From Adiantum capillus-veneris (lineage: Eukaryota > Streptophyta > Polypodiopsida > Polypodiales > Pteridaceae): DNA of 64,000 nt. Position numbers and translations under genes: made by a program. The notes under the pieces are model-generated. The model worked only from the letters and a program-made list of their open reading frames with translations, was not told where the DNA came from and searched no databases. Numbering within the stretch: position 1 is the first letter of the stretch; each line of letters starts with the position of its first letter. The stretch spans positions 71,525,372 to 71,589,371 of the forward strand of contig CM043953.1 in NCBI GenBank assembly GCA_014529385.2, in the 5' to 3' direction. This document shows positions 33,036-45,432 of this stretch, one piece after another.

Positions 33036-33603
33036 TGTCACAAACTGGTGACGTGGCAAAGCCACACGGACATACACACAAACTGTTGACGTGACAATCA
33101 CCGGAAAATGCGTCGATAGGTTGATGTGGCAGAACGGATTTCTGCGTCTGGCGTTGACGTGGCAGATAGTACGGACGTCCGCACTTTACGCTTATTGTAG
33201 AGACGTTCCGTGTTTTAAGGTCAGTAGTACGGAATTCCGCTTCTTTTGCTGGCTTGTTTTCTATTGGCAGTTTTTGGGACAATTTTCTTTTGAGATCACT
33301 TGCTTTTGGGGTTCTGCTTTTAGCAACCCTTGTAATGTTTGTAAGGACCCAAGGGGGCTCACTCTGCAAAGCATCTGGACGCAGAGCCCGATAGCAAGCA
33401 CCCGTGGGAGTTGTACTTTGCTCAAAGATTAATATAAAAAGAAATACCGAAATGGGTCCCAGTCCCCAGTCTTTGGGGACACAGAACTCCGTCAGGCCGT
33501 GTAGACTCTCTCTCTCTCTCTCTCTAAATTTGTGAAGTGTTTTGAAGTTAATCTCTACTGTATCGCGATAGAGTCTTGACTTGGGGTGTCCAATTTTGTT
33601 ATA
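33036..33603 (+). repeat. Element A 5' LTR
   Basis: Pairs with 48365-48886. It contains the TGACGTGGCA site array, a TATAAAAAG box near 33432, and (CT)n at about 33508-33526. Confidence 0.85.
33049..33164 (+). promoter_or_regulatory. Array of TGACGTGGCA sites in U3
   Basis: TGACGTGGCA at 33049-33058 and 33155-33164, with variants TGACGTGACA at 33087 and TGATGTGGCA at 33122; start spacings are 38, 35 and 33 bp. The core combines TGACG (TGA-type bZIP) and ACGTGGC (ABRE-type bZIP) motifs. The 3' LTR keeps sites at about 48379, 48423 and 48489. Confidence 0.55.
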
Positions 33604-33604
33604 G

Positions 33605-33616
33605 TGGTATCAAAGC
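33605..33616 (+). other. Primer binding site of element A
   Basis: TGGTATCAAAGC one base after the LTR. Confidence 0.8.
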
Positions 33617-34459
33617 ACAAAAAGATTCGTCTTCTACGGAGTATCCGATCTTTTTTTGCAGCACACGTAGACTTTTGTGAGAGACTTTTTGTGTCATGAC
33701 CCCGGACTTATTAGCCACTCCTACCCTTCATACATCGTGCATGCCTCACTTTTGTCTTCATCGCTCTGTCTTACAGGGCATAAAGCCATAAAGAATCCCA
33801 GATTACACATGGGTTCTCGTGAAGAAACTGACAGAGACGACTCCTCTCAGTGGGAAGGCAAAGAAAAGTTGAAATCTGGCGGGGGAATTGAAGAAAAAAA
33901 AGAAGATTTGGGTAACTTTTTTTTTTTGACAGACAAGTTTGCTAGAATGGAGTACAAACGCCAATTGTAGATTGTCATATGTGTGAACAGATTGATTAAG
34001 TACTCTAGGCACCTGAGATTGGCGAAACACCTGAAGAATTACTCGATTGATAAGATTTACTGGAGATGGCGTGTGGCCATTGCTTCTCCTCTCCGGTAGG
34101 GGGGGAAAGCCGAAAGGACAAACGAGTGCAAAAAAGCAGAAATTGTACTTGCAGAACGAGATGGACAAAAACTCTTGAAATGATGATGAATCAAAGCGGA
34201 AAGGACAAACAAGTGCAGAAAAGCAGAAACTGTACTCACAGAACGAGATGGACAACAACTCTTGAAACGATGATGAATCAAAGGACCACCAAAAGATAAA
34301 CTTGAGAGTTATAGAGGAGCATCCGAGTGTGGAAGAAAAGAAAAGATGAAAGCAAAATTGGTACCACATTGTGTGGGGTCTGACCTGAATCAGATGAACG
34401 AAAGTACAAAACTTTGCCCCACATGGGACAAAGAGAAAGATCAGGAAGCCCTCATTTTT
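33617..34459 (+). other. Degenerate gag region of element A
   Basis: No clear capsid. A charged frame (EETDRDDSSQWEGKEKLKSG) and an 86-bp tandem duplication (34111-34196 and 34197-34282) are all that can be seen. Confidence 0.5.
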
Positions 34460-35875
34460 CTTTGATGGAGGAGCCAAGGCAAACCTCTTTTCGCTTCAAT
34501 TGGCGGTTGGACTTGGAATTATGCCCGACAGGTTGAGGTAGTTCTAGCGGCACCTGAACGAGATGTTGCCATGACACCGATCATTCGCAAACTTCGCTTG
34601 CAATGTTAGGGGTGTTTAGGGCATGAGGCTGTTATATCATGCCTTGGGAAGGGTGTGATGTTCTCCAAGGAATCCCTTGATACCATAAGAACAACGTCGT
34701 GGTTGACTATCGGGCAAAGAAAGCGACTTTGACAAATGAAGGGCAAAGAGATTGTACTTGATGAAATTCAGTTTCTTTACTGCATTTTCTTGAGAGAACT
34801 GAATGATGATTAAAGGTCAAATATGTTTGACCTTCAAAAAGAACGACAAGATTTTTTGCAATAGGGGTTGACTGTTTCCCTGAAGGCGTACAAAGCAAGT
34901 TGCCTTCATTACGTCGTGAAGATCACATGATTATTCGTGGTAGTGCACCACCCAACCGGCCACCTTACAGAGTTGGCTGAGGCCAAAAAAATGAAGCAAA
35001 GAACCAGAATTGATTCCCACATTATGAGGATTGATGATATACTTGACAGACTTCAGAATTCTACTTGCTGAATTGATCTGAAGAGTGATTATCATCAAAT
35101 TTGTATTGCTCTTGGAGGCGTCTACAAGACGGCTTTAAGGACGACTTTTTGGGTTTTCCAGATGCTAAGGAAGCATAAATTGCTTATAAATGTGAAAAAC
35201 TTCTTGTGAGAGATACACTTTCTGGGACACATCGTCTTAGTGACAGAAGTACAGATGAAGATTGAGACCATCGGCGATTGGCCCGATTTGAAGAATGTTC
35301 ATGAAGTTAGAAGCTTCGTGGGCTTGTGTTCTCACTACAGACAGTTCATTCGGAAGTTTGTATTCCTCTTTGCACATTTTGACTCAGAAAGGAGTCCCTT
35401 TCTCGTGGGGACCGACAGAGGTGAATGCCTTTCAAACACTTAAGGAAAAAAATCTGACTTCTGGACCAATGTTGGCTTTGCCAGACTTGCAAAAGCCATT
35501 CGAAGTATATTGTGGTCGTAGTCTCGGAGCGGTCTTAGGCCATTGATTGCCTATGAAAGACGATTGTTTTCAAGGCTAGAATTGATAACACAGATTTATG
35601 AGAAAGAGCTATAGGCAATCATCCATACTTTTACTCAATGGCGACATTATCTACTCTCGGTCTTCACTAATTATCATAGTTTACGCTGCTCCTTGTCACG
35701 GAAGCAACTTTCGGAAAAGTAGATGCGGTGGGCTAACATCTTGTCACAGTTTTACTTTCATATTGTCCATGTGCATGGACAGATAAACTTGGTGGCAGAT
35801 GCATTTTCTCGGAAGCCGCTAATCTTGGCTATTTCCGCAATTGATCATAGAATCTTGGAGGATATGGTTAATTAG
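34460..35875 (+). pseudogene. Element A protease, RT and RNase H remnants
   Basis: Protease-like GGAKANLFSLQLAVGLGI near 34470-34530 corresponds to the same region in element C, then IPWYHKNNVVVDYRAK-type linker sequence. RT begins near 34930 (PNRPPYRVG) and holds the motif giving DLKSDYHQI and VYKTALRTTF around 35080-35150, then jumps past the catalytic Y/F-x-D-D box to LLINVKNFL and FLGHIV (35190-35230). NVHEVRSFVGLCSHYRQFIR and RNase H pieces follow (KPFEVYCGRSLGAVL). Many stops and the lost catalytic box make it inactive. Confidence 0.7.
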
Positions 35876-35899
35876 TATGCCATCGATCCAGTTTTTCCA

Positions 35900-36535
35900 A
35901 TGTATTCACTTAATACAGAATGGGGAGGTACAGGATATTCCGTACAGGATGGCTACTTGATGAAGAAAACGATGTGCGTCACACAACCATTGAGGGAAAA
36001 TGTTTTGACTGAGTGCCATTGTCCACCTTTTACAGGACTCCGCGGCATTGACATCACCTTGAAAGGTGTGAAGCGTTATTTCTTTTGGTCGAGACTCAAG
36101 AAGGATGTGGACCACTTGCTTTGCAGTTGTTTAGTATGCCAGAAGGTCAAGTTTGACAGGCATAAGGCACAGGGATTACTACAGCCTTTACCCATGCCCA
36201 CGCGCCTCTGGGAAAGTATTGTAATGGATTTCATCCTTGATCCCCTGAAGACACAAAGTGGGCATGATGGCCTTTGGACGGTCATCGACAGATTCAGTAA
36301 TCTGGCTCATTTCTCTGGAGTAAAGAAGACAATTAAGCCGGATCCTTTGGCAAAACTGTTCGAATATATGGCATGTCTGAGTCCATTGTTTCGGACAAAG
36401 ATCTCGGGTCTACTAGTTGTTTTGGATGGCAATCTGGGAGAGCATTGCACGTGGTTGTAGTTTCGTCCTCGTTCCACTCGTAGACAGATGGGCAATTTGA
36501 AATAGCCAATTCAATTGTTTGTGAATTTGTTGAAG
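35900..36535 (+). pseudogene. Element A integrase, split by element B
   Basis: The frame at 35900-36460 holds the zinc-binding region (KRYFFWSRLKKDVDHLLCSC...CQKVK; the usual second His is lost in TGLRG), the first catalytic Asp region IVMDFILDPLKTQ, and LWTVIDRFSNLAHF. The second Asp region is garbled. The end, reading GQFEIANSIVCEFVEVF, keeps the catalytic Glu and stops at the TCTTC target at 36536-36540. The reading resumes at 45433 as SSD-stop-KTKWEQYLP, where CAG has become TAG. Confidence 0.75.
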
Positions 36536-36540
36536 TCTTC

Positions 36541-39032
36541 TGTCACGTGACACATCCCAACCCTATGTGTCCGTGGACAAGCTACACGATAACAGGGTTT
36601 CCGTCAAGTCCAGTCAAGTTAGATCAGAAGTGATCTTGCACTTTTGTGAGTCTATTCGTAGACCGTGCATGCCCAGTCACTCAGTGTAGATGCATATCCT
36701 TTGGTTGCACATTGCATAAGCATTTCCATCAGATTCCATCAGAGTCAGTTCGGGGATTTTTCAGATGACTTTATCCCATTTTGCCTATTTTTAACATATT
36801 TCACTTATTTATTAAGTGACTTTTGTTGGGTACTCAGTAGGGCAAATTGGGTACGAGCTTTTACCAAGTACGCAGGTCTAAAGACTTGGATTGCAGATTT
36901 GGTTAACAATATACCAGAATGGAACCAATTCAAGAAGTGGACCTGGTGTAAAAGGACAAAGTTTTGGGGGTAGAGGTATATCAACGGCGCTTCTCTTGAA
37001 ACCGCAAGACAGGAGAGCTGGAAGCTCTGGGAACACTCACATCAATGTGTCTCCCTTGATCCTTATATCGAGAGGAAGTATGAGGACACGCGTGGATACC
37101 TCTATAGGCAGAGCATTGGGAAGAACCCCGGTGGGATGGAGGAGAAAGTCTTGTTACTAGCAAGAGTGGATGGCTTAAGGCTTAAGGATAAGATTGAACG
37201 GGCACAGTCGAGGACTTGCCCGTTATGCGGAATGGAAGAAGGTTCAAGGTCACTTACGCACTTGTTGGTACAGTGCCCTGAACTGGACAATCTCAGAAGC
37301 TCAATACGACCCTGTTTGGAACATGCTAGACGGCTGTTAAACAATTCGAGCGGTGAAGATACCGAAGTGTTACTCCTGGGAGGGGAGATTAGCGGAAAGC
37401 GATTGCCAGGTTGGGTTGTCCCCCGTGGGGCCCATAATGGTCGTCGTGGACCGCAGTTGAGGAGTGCCTATGCGGATAACGTTGCAGCATTCCTTTGCGG
37501 GGCCGTACCGCGATACTACAATGCTCTGGCCCGTGAGGGTGCTGAAAGCTCGTAGGGCTTGTAGTTATTGCGTACGGTGCGGTCTCGCCTAACATGGTCC
37601 TGGGGCTTTCCGAGCGGGCCTTGGTGACCATGGTTGGCCGGATCGGGATGCCTCCTTTGAGCCGACGCCCACCTTGGGTGTGGCAGTCCTACCGGACATC
37701 CGCTGGACGGGGGCATTTTTCTACCAGGCGAAAATCTTGGAGTACTTGGGCAAGATTCAGTACGGTCTGTGAGTTACAAGGGTTTGTCCCTCTCTCTCAG
37801 CCTTGGTCCTTAAATGCATCACTGAATTCGTTTGGTGATTTCCCGACGTTACCCTCGGGTGGCGTGACTAACAAGGGAACATGGACTGACTAACATGGCA
37901 TGAAAAGACTTTTTACTCCCCCGAGGGGGAAACTTGCTTCCATTCCCCGTTGACATGCCACGATACGGCATGGAAGCGCTTTTCCCTTTGTCGGCAAGTC
38001 CGCAAGGTAATTTGTCTTTGACTCGTTTACGTGCACGCGAAGCAAAGGCAGTTCCTTGCTGGCTTGCCGGCTCTAGCCCAAAAAAGTAAAAAGTAAAAAA
38101 GGTAAGTTAATATATAAGCAAACCCAAGTTAGCACAAATTGGGAGATGAGCAAAGACACAGCAGGCTTCCCCAAGCAACAGTGTCCCACCCTCTCTCAGC
38201 AAGGCCCTCTCCATTCCCTTGGCGAGGCCGCTCCCACCAAGCTAGCCTTTTCATCACAGACTGCCTCTCCCTTCATGGCGTTTTCCACAACTTGCCATCG
38301 CCACCAAAGACCACACTTGCTTGGCGTTCTACCACCATCTGGCAGCAGCAGCCCTCAGGTTTTTACTAACGCCAGCTTTGTTGGACATGTAGCAGCAATT
38401 TCAGCCTTTAAAAACGCCCTAAACCCTGCAGCCCAACCAGCGTTTTATCTTCAGCATTCAGCCCGTAAATCGCAGCAGATCTGCAGTGTTTTGGCCTCCA
38501 TTGTTCCGCGTTTTTACAGCCAGTTATCAGCGTTTTACAGCAGGTATTAAAGCAAGGAAAAACACAGCCATATGCATAGCTAGATCAGCATTTTTCATCA
38601 CCAAGTCACCCTCGACAAGAGCAGTGAAATTCAGCCACAAGTCAGCCCGAAACAGTCCCCGATTCCCGTCGAAGAAGATCACAGATTCAGCCATCGTCGT
38701 CGTCATCATCGTCGTCGCCATCGGCACAGTCCCATTGCATCAGTCCATTGCATACGCATTGTACACCTTATGCAATCAAAGTAGACCACTCTCGTTGACG
38801 AGAGTGGGGCCTTCGGAGGAGGGTTTTACAACCTCTTGGTGTCATATCTCTTCTCTCTCTCCTTCTCTCAGTCTCATTCACTTGCACGCACAATACCCAC
38901 TCACTTTGTTCGTGGTCACAACACTCTACAAGACGGAAGGCTCTCTCCTTCCCTAAGAACTAAAAGGAACCTTGAGCAATAAAGATCTCTAATCTTGAGA
39001 AAAAAACAACACTCATTCTTCTGCACCTTACA
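36541..39032 (+). repeat. Element B 5' LTR (with LINE insert)
   Basis: Without the insert at 36854-38104 it is about 1.24 kb and matches 44167-45432 closely. Confidence 0.9.
36854..38100 (+). mobile_element. 5'-truncated LINE in the element B LTR
   Basis: Interrupts the LTR between GGGCAAATTGGGTA and AGTTAATATATAAGC, which are contiguous in the 3' LTR. GGTA is duplicated at 36850-36853 and 38101-38104. The frame from about 36857 to 37555 (one TAG near 36972) is the ORF2 C-terminus: FTKYAGLKTWIADLVNNIPE, RKYEDTRGYLYRQSIGKNPG, LLLARVDGLRLKDKIERA, then the zinc-like C-PLC-GMEEGSRSLTHLLVQ-C. It ends in an A-rich tail with GTAAAAA units (38071-38100). Heavy 5' truncation is usual for target-primed insertion. 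Confidence 0.88.
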
Positions 39033-39033
39033 T

Positions 39034-39045
39034 TGGTATCAGAGC
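39034..39045 (+). other. Primer binding site of element B
   Basis: TGGTATCAGAGC, exact initiator-Met match, one base after the LTR. Confidence 0.9.
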
Positions 39046-39463
39046 TTTGGAAGTGTTCTGCATTACTCAAGGGAAGAACCACAAGAACCACAATAATTTT
39101 TTTTGTTTGTTGTGATCGCACGAACCCAAGTTTACTTGGGCGTGGCGATTCCTAATCGTGTTTTGTTGAAGAGTGACAGGAATCCCAAGAAAGAAGGGCT
39201 TGTCCAGCCTCCCCTTGTGTCTCTTTTCACTCGTTGAGAGCGGACCGTGCACTTAGCCGCCGGCCAATCGACGTGAGGTGGGAAAAAACAACCTTGGTGT
39301 GAGCGCAAGGCCGCCAAGCGGTGCGCCCGCAGAAAGGAGTAGAACTCGGGTGAAGAGAAGATCCTTCTCCAACGCGATTTGCAAGCGAAAGAACCCCTCA
39401 TGAACCTCAAGACCCTTAAGAACCCAAGTTCCTCGCGAGCTTAAGACCCCAAGATCATAGTGC

Positions 39464-41332
39464 ATGGTCGTCACCCGAAGCGGTATGGATACTTCGCATT
39501 CAGGTGATGAGCATGAGAGGGGCGATGAAGGATTTTCCCCACCAGGAGATTTTTCCAACCCTCCCTCTTCGCCATCTACGCCAGACCGTATGGAGGTAAT
39601 GATGAAGCAAATGATGGCCATGATGGATAGACAGGAAGACAAGCGCCTTGCTTTAGAATGCGAGCGCGACGCAAGAAAAGAAAAGAACTAAGGAAGAAAG
39701 AAGCGGCAGCAAGAAACGCAACATTGGAGGCCGAGCGTGAAGCTCGACGAGAACTACACACTCAAGAATTGCTTGCCCAAGTTCTCGCCTTGAAGATCAA
39801 AGCACCCCAAAGGTCATGGGAGTTCCTCTCGTGGTGCAAGCCACAATGCGGATTTCAACAACCCAGTCACCGAAAAAGTGACTTTCAGTAAGTATGATGG
39901 TAAGATGGATGCTACGGTGATTCATTCTTGGTTGCATCAATTTAATGCTTATTTTGCAACAACTATGAAAACAGGAAATAGCAAAGTTTTGACGGCAGCT
40001 ATGTACCTTGCCGGTGATGCCATAAATTGGTACCATGCATGGCAAGAGGCACAGCTAGCGGCTCACCTAGAGGCAGCCGATGATTTCACGCCCCTCTCTT
40101 TTAGTTGGGCTGATTTCCAAGACAAGCTCAAGGCGCGGTTTATGCCATCTCAGCACCTTGCACGCTTGAAAGAGGATTGTCGTAATCTCAAGCAACATGG
40201 TATGCCAGTCATGTCTTTTTCTAACCGTGTTTTGCAGCTAGGCACTCAACTACGTAAGTCGGATGATGAGCGCAAAGAGGCTTTTCTCTTTGGGTTAGAC
40301 GAGTACATCAAGTTTGATGTTGAAGTCTTTGACCCCGCGGATCTCAACAAGGGGGTAGCAATCGCTCTCGCCCAAGAGATGAAGCACAATAAGGGAAAGC
40401 CTAAGGAGAACAAGTCTTCTCAAGGGACATCTCAGAATTCTCAGAACACACAGAATAGTAAGAACGGTAAGAATGGTAATTCTTCTAGCCCTTCTTCCTC
40501 TAATTCCTCGGAAAAGAACTCTAACAATGAATCTAAGGGTAAAGCTAAAGCACTTGCAAAACCTAAGCTAACCCCTGATGAAAAAGCTTCTCAAGGAATT
40601 ATAGGAGGATACATCACGGTGGAAGAACAAGTGATTTATGCTAAAGAAGGTAGATGTTTTCACATTAAGGGTCACATTAAGAAAAACTGTCCTAAGACAG
40701 TCCCACCTAAAGAACCAAAGGCACCCGCAACTACCACAAACTCTGTCACAATACAACCTGCATCTTCTCATGACTCTGACACACACATTGATGAATCGCT
40801 CATGAAGTGTTATGGTCATGTAAAAGGACAACGTTTTGTCGTATTGTTTGATCCAGGCAGTATGCATGATGTGATTAGTCCTCCTCTTGTTGAGAGAGCC
40901 CGCCTAGAGGTTAGTCAGAAATCTCCTCTCCAGGTTTCTGGCTTCGCTCCTGGCATGGACTCTCTTATCACGACGGAGTACCTTGATGTTATGTTTACCG
41001 TTCAGCAAGCTTCTTTTCCTAGGAAATTTCTTGTGTCTCCTCTCTCAGGATGTGATATGATTTTAGGCATTAAATGGTTTCGTGAACTTGATCCTGACAT
41101 TAAATTTAGTGCTAACACGATCACTTTACATTTCGATACTGATTTCTCCCTCATCATTCGTGCTGAGGAGGGCTTGCATTCTTTGCCTCTCATCTCGCAT
41201 GTACAGGTAAAGCGTGAATTACGACGAGGAGCACAAGCGGCATTCATTTATGTTGCTCCAGTTTCCCAGAGCATTCAGACTCCATGTAAGTATTCGGAGT
41301 TGTTTACGAAATTTAAATATCTCTTTTTGTAG
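39464..41332 (+). pseudogene. Element B Gag and protease
   Basis: ATG 39464 (MVVTRSGMD) starts Gag. Two frameshifts (near 39670 and 39870) separate a Lys/Glu-rich coiled region from the main frame 39878-41329. That frame has the capsid (KYDGKMDATVIHSWLHQFNA, FKARFMPSQHLARLKEDC-like region), a Ser/Asn/Lys-rich linker, a degenerate knuckle CFHIKGHIKKNC (second Cys lost), and a retropepsin: VVLFDPGSMHDVIS (D-P-G instead of D-S-G) and GCDMILGIKWF. It ends at TAG 41330, probably from CAG, after which the frame continues into RT. Confidence 0.85.
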
Positions 41333-42180
41333 GATTATCTTCCACCTCGTCTTCCACCACAGTGGCCGGAAGACCACCGCATCGAGCTTATGGAGGGAGC
41401 GCAGCCGGTTAGTAAAGCTCCCTACCGTTTGAACAAGTCACAGGAGGGAGAGTTAGAGCAACAACTCACGGAGTTGGTGGCTGGAAGATTCATACGTTCT
41501 AGTGTAAGTCCTTTTGCTGTCCCTATTTTGTTCGTTCGCAAGAAAGATGGTTCGTCTCGTTTGTGTGTTGATTACAGGGCACTAAACAAGATGACCGCCA
41601 AGAACAAGTTTCCGATGCCTCGCATTGAGTATATCTTGGATAAGCTCAATGTGGCAAAGGTTTTCAGCAAGGTCGATCTCAAAAGTGAATACCATCAGGT
41701 ACGTGTATTTAAAGGCGACATTTTCAAGACTGTCTTTCGCACCGAGCGAGGGCAATGAGAGTATATTGTTATGCCTTTTGGATTGACAAGAGCCGTGGGT
41801 ACATTCAATCGTCTCATGGTAGGTCGTTTCGACGACATGGTAGGTGTGTGTGTGTTCATCTTTGTAGATGATACTCTCATTTTTTTTGCATCGTGGGAAT
41901 AACAAGAAAGAGATGTTGAAAGGGTACTAACTCGTTTGGATGAGTGTCAGTTGTACATTGCAGCTAAGAAGTCTGAATTTTTTCTTACTGAAGTCACTTA
42001 TCTGGGTTATATCATTTCTGCGGAAGACGTCAAGCTAGACCCCGCGAAGGTGGAACAGGTTCGTAATTGGGATTTGCCCAAAACTGCATATGATGTGCGA
42101 TCTTTTCTTGGTTTATATCAAGCATATAGTTCGCCCATAGAGAATTTTGCACGCATTTGCTGCATCTATGACTGATGTTT
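41333..42180 (+). pseudogene. Element B reverse transcriptase
   Basis: Same frame as Gag. PYRLNKSQEGELEQQLTELV, FVRKKDGSSRLCVDYRALNK, FSKVDLKSEYHQVRV; stop TGA at 41756; YIVMPFGLTRAVGTFNRLM; catalytic FVDD in VFIFVDDTLIFFAS; stop TAA near 41900; TYLGYIISAEDVKLDPAKVE. A frameshift near 42150 joins it to RNase H. Ty3 chromovirus type. Confidence 0.9.
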
Positions 42181-43727
42181 TGAAAGGGGTAAAGAATCGC
42201 CGTCAGCGCGTAGACTTGCCCGAGGCAGCCATTGAAGCTTTCGCAGCTCTCAAGGTTGCGGTGACAGAAGCACCGTGTCTTATCCTAGTCTCTTGGGATG
42301 ATCCCTTTGAGGTATGGACGGATGCGAGCAATGTCGCTATAGGCGCTGTGCTCCAGCAGCATGGTCGCCCAATAGCTTTCCTTAGCCGGAAGCTCAATAG
42401 TGCGGAAAAGAATTATTCAGTTTATGATAAAGAACTTTTGTCTGTCATTCACTCTCTTAAGCATTGGAAGCATTTTTTGAATGGTAGAGAGTTTACAGTG
42501 CGCACAGATCATCAAGCCTTCAAGTGGCTCCAGTCTATGCCTAGTGCACATTGGAGTGATCGCCAAGCGCGGTGGTCACAATTTTTTGAGCAATTTGGCG
42601 GTTTGATTGAGTATGTGCCTGGAAAAGCTAACCCTGTTGCAGATGCGCTGAGTCGCAAAGGACAGATTTTGGCTCTTGAGTCAAGAACCACATTTTCCAT
42701 ACAGGGTGAGTCTTTTGACAGCATGAAGAATCAGTATGCAGATTCGGAGTTTGGTAAGTATTGGTTGCAGGCTCTTGCTTTCCAAGGGCCCAACAACTAT
42801 CTCATTTGTAATGGATTGTTATTTTTTCGTCAGCGTCTATGTGTGTTGCCCTCTCTCAGGCTAGCGATATTGCATGATGTTCATGACTCTTACGGGTGGG
42901 CACACAGGGGTATGAACACCACATTGGAAAAGATTGAACGATTTTTCTATTGGCCTAAAATGCGCAAAGATGTGTTTAGTTATGTCACACATTGCACTAT
43001 ATGTCAAAAAGTAAAAGCTCCTCGGGGTAAGCAGCAAGGCCTCTTGCTTCCGCTGCCTATTCCCGAGGGACCTTTTCAGGATATCTCTATGGATTTTGTG
43101 ACTAACTTACCACCAAGTCAGCATTCAAGAAACACTCAATGTTTAACTATTGTTGATCGTTTCAACAAATTTATGTTGATTCCTTGTAAGGCCACAGTTA
43201 CTGCACAAGATGTTGCACGATTGTTCATAAAGCATTGGTACCTCCTGTGTGGTTTGCTAAAGTCTATTGTTTCAGATAGGGATGTTAAGTTTACGTCCAA
43301 CTTTTGGCGTGCACTCTTTAAAAATTTTGGCACAAAGTTGAATTTTTCATCCGCTTTTCATCCATAGTCAGATGGTCAAACGAAAATTTATAATCAGTTG
43401 GCTTTTGATGTGTTGAAGTCTTATGTTCATGATCAGCAGTCTCAATGGGAGCTCTATCTCCCATTGGTTCAGGCTATTCTCAATGATTCCTTCTCTTCTG
43501 CTATTGGTCGATCTTCGTATGAGACAGCTTTTGGCCGTCGATTCCAGTCACTGTTGACTCGATCGGTCAGTCAAATGCCTGATGTCAATGTTGAAAGTCA
43601 GTCATTGGATGAGATTTCTGAGAGTGTGAAGCTTCGGCTAAGCAAGGCGCAGGAATCTTATTCTCGACAGGCTAACAAGCATCGTCAGGAGGTCTCGATC
43701 AAGGAAGGTGATTGGGTGTATCTATGA
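42147..43727 (+). pseudogene. Element B RNase H and integrase
   Basis: 406-codon frame. RNase H: VWTDASNVAIGAVLQQHG, YDKELLSVIHSLKHW, RTDHQAFKWL. Integrase: zinc-binding HDVHDSYGWAHRGM...CTICQKVK, first catalytic Asp in ISMDFVTNLP, second in SIVSDRDVKFTSNF. TAG at 43365 replaces Gln in HPQSDGQ. Exactly 35 residues after the second Asp the catalytic Glu is replaced by Lys (AAA at 43383-43385, DGQTK instead of DGQTE). The C-terminal region 43398-43724 (IGRSSYETAFGRRFQ) ends at TGA 43725. Confidence 0.88.
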
Positions 43728-43752
43728 ATTATGAAACATCGTCTTAAGCAAG

Positions 43753-44154
43753 TTGGAAAGAAATGTCCTAAGTTTTCGTATGTATGGTCCATTTCCAGTC
43801 ATCAAAAAGATTAATGAGGTTTCAATGAAATTAAAGTTGCCTAACTTATGGTCAATGCACAACGTTTTCCATGTTTCTTGGTTGAAAGTGTTTCAGGGAA
43901 CACCTCCAAAGAACGTTTCGGAAGAAGAAGAACCGGAGATCATCGATGAAGCAGAAGTCATGGAGCCGGAGCAAGTCTTGTTGCATCGGTTTCGCCATGG
44001 TTCGAAGAAACAAGTACGACAATATTTTTTGAAGTTCAAAGATCGAGGAACCCATGAAGCGGTGTGGGTAGACGAAGAGTTCTTCAAGAATTGTCCAGAG
44101 TTGTTGGCAGACTACAAGGAAGCCATGCATCTCGGTACCAGTACCTCACTTTAA
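43753..44154 (+). pseudogene. Element B integrase C-terminus with chromodomain
   Basis: In another frame: RMYGPFPVIKKINEVSMKLK, MHNVFHVSWLKVF, then an acidic linker and a chromodomain (VLLHRFRHGSKKQVRQYFLK, HEAVWVDEEFF). Chromodomains at this place define the chromovirus lineage and steer integration to marked chromatin. TAA at 44152-44154. Confidence 0.8.
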
Positions 44155-44166
44155 AAAAGGAGGGGA
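44153..44166 (+). other. Polypurine tract of element B
   Basis: AAAAAAGGAGGGGA directly before the 3' LTR. Confidence 0.8.
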
Positions 44167-45432
44167 TGTCACGTGACACATCCCAACCCTATGTGTCCGT
44201 GAACAAGCTATACTATAACAAGGTTTCCGTCAAGTCCAGTCAAGTTAGATCAGAAGTGATGTGGCACTTTTGTGAGTCTATTCGTAGACCGTGCATGCCC
44301 AGTCACTCAGTGTAGATGCATATCCTCTGGTTGCACATTGCATAAGCATTTCCATCAGATTCCATCAGAGTCAGTTTGGGGATTTTTCAGATGACTTTAT
44401 CCCATTTTCCCTATTTTTAACATTTTTCACTTATTTAATAAGTGACTTTTGTTGGGTACTCCGTAGGGCAAATTGGGTAAGTTAATATATAAGCAAAGCC
44501 AAGTTAGCACAAATTGGGAGATGAGCAAAGACACAGCAGGCTTCCCCAAGCAACATGTGCCCTATCCTCTCTCAGCAAGACCCTCTCCATTCCCTTGGCG
44601 AGGCCGCTCCCACCAAGCTAGCGTTTTCATCACAGACTGCCTCTCCCTTCCTAGCGTTTTCCACAACTTGCCATCGCCACCTAAGACCACACTTGCCTGG
44701 CGTTCTACCACCATCTGGCAGCAGCAGCCCTCAGGTTTTTACTAACGCTAGCTTTGTTGGACATGCAGCAGCAATTTCAGCCTTTAAAAACGCCCTAAAC
44801 CCTGCAGCCCAACCAACGTTTTATCTTCAGCATTCAGCCCGTAAATCGCAGCACATCTGCAGTGTTTTGGCCTCCACTGTTCAACGTTTTTACAGGCAGT
44901 TATCAGCGTTTTACAGCAGGTATTAAAGCAAGGAAAAACGCAGCCATATGCATAGCTAGATCAGCGTTTTTCATCACCAAGTCACCCCTGACAAGAGCAA
45001 TGAAATTCAGCCACAAGTCAGCCCCGAAACAGTCCATTTTCAGCCCCAAAACAGTCCCCGATTCCCGTCGAAGAAGATCACAGATTCAGCCATTGTCGTC
45101 GTCGTCATCATTGTCGCCGCCATCGGCACAGTCCCATTGCATCAGTCCATTGCATACGCATTGTACACCTTGTGCAATCAAAGTAGACCACTCTCGCCGA
45201 CGAGAGTGGGGCCTTCGGAGGAGGGTTTTACAACCTCTTGGTGTCGTATCTCTTCTCTCTCCTTCTCTCAGTCTCATTCACTTGCACGCACAATATCCAC
45301 TCACTTTGTTCGTGGTCACAACACTCTACAAGACGGAAGGCTCTCTCCTTACCTAAGAACTAAAAGGAACCTTGAGCAATAAAGATCACCAATCTTGAGA
45401 AAAAAACAACACTCATTCCGCTGCACCTTACA
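44167..45432 (+). repeat. Element B 3' LTR
   Basis: 1266 bp, no insert, followed by the TCTTC duplication. Comparison with the 5' LTR defines the LINE insertion. Confidence 0.93.

Larger units (their letters stand above)
36541..45432 (+). mobile_element. Ty3/gypsy chromovirus element B
   Basis: LTRs at 36541-39032 (enlarged by a LINE) and 44167-45432 share TGTCACGTGACACATCCCAA starts and ACCTTACA ends. A perfect TCTTC duplication flanks the element (36536-36540 and 45433-45437). Primer site at 39034, polypurine tract at 44153. Interior order is gag, protease, RT, RNase H, integrase, chromodomain. It is the best-preserved autonomous-type element here but has several stops and frameshifts. Confidence 0.93.

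Noticed and set aside
33803-34477. 224-codon minus-strand frame
   Set aside because: Phe/Ser-rich antisense of the duplicated gag region of element A; no domain and wrong strand.
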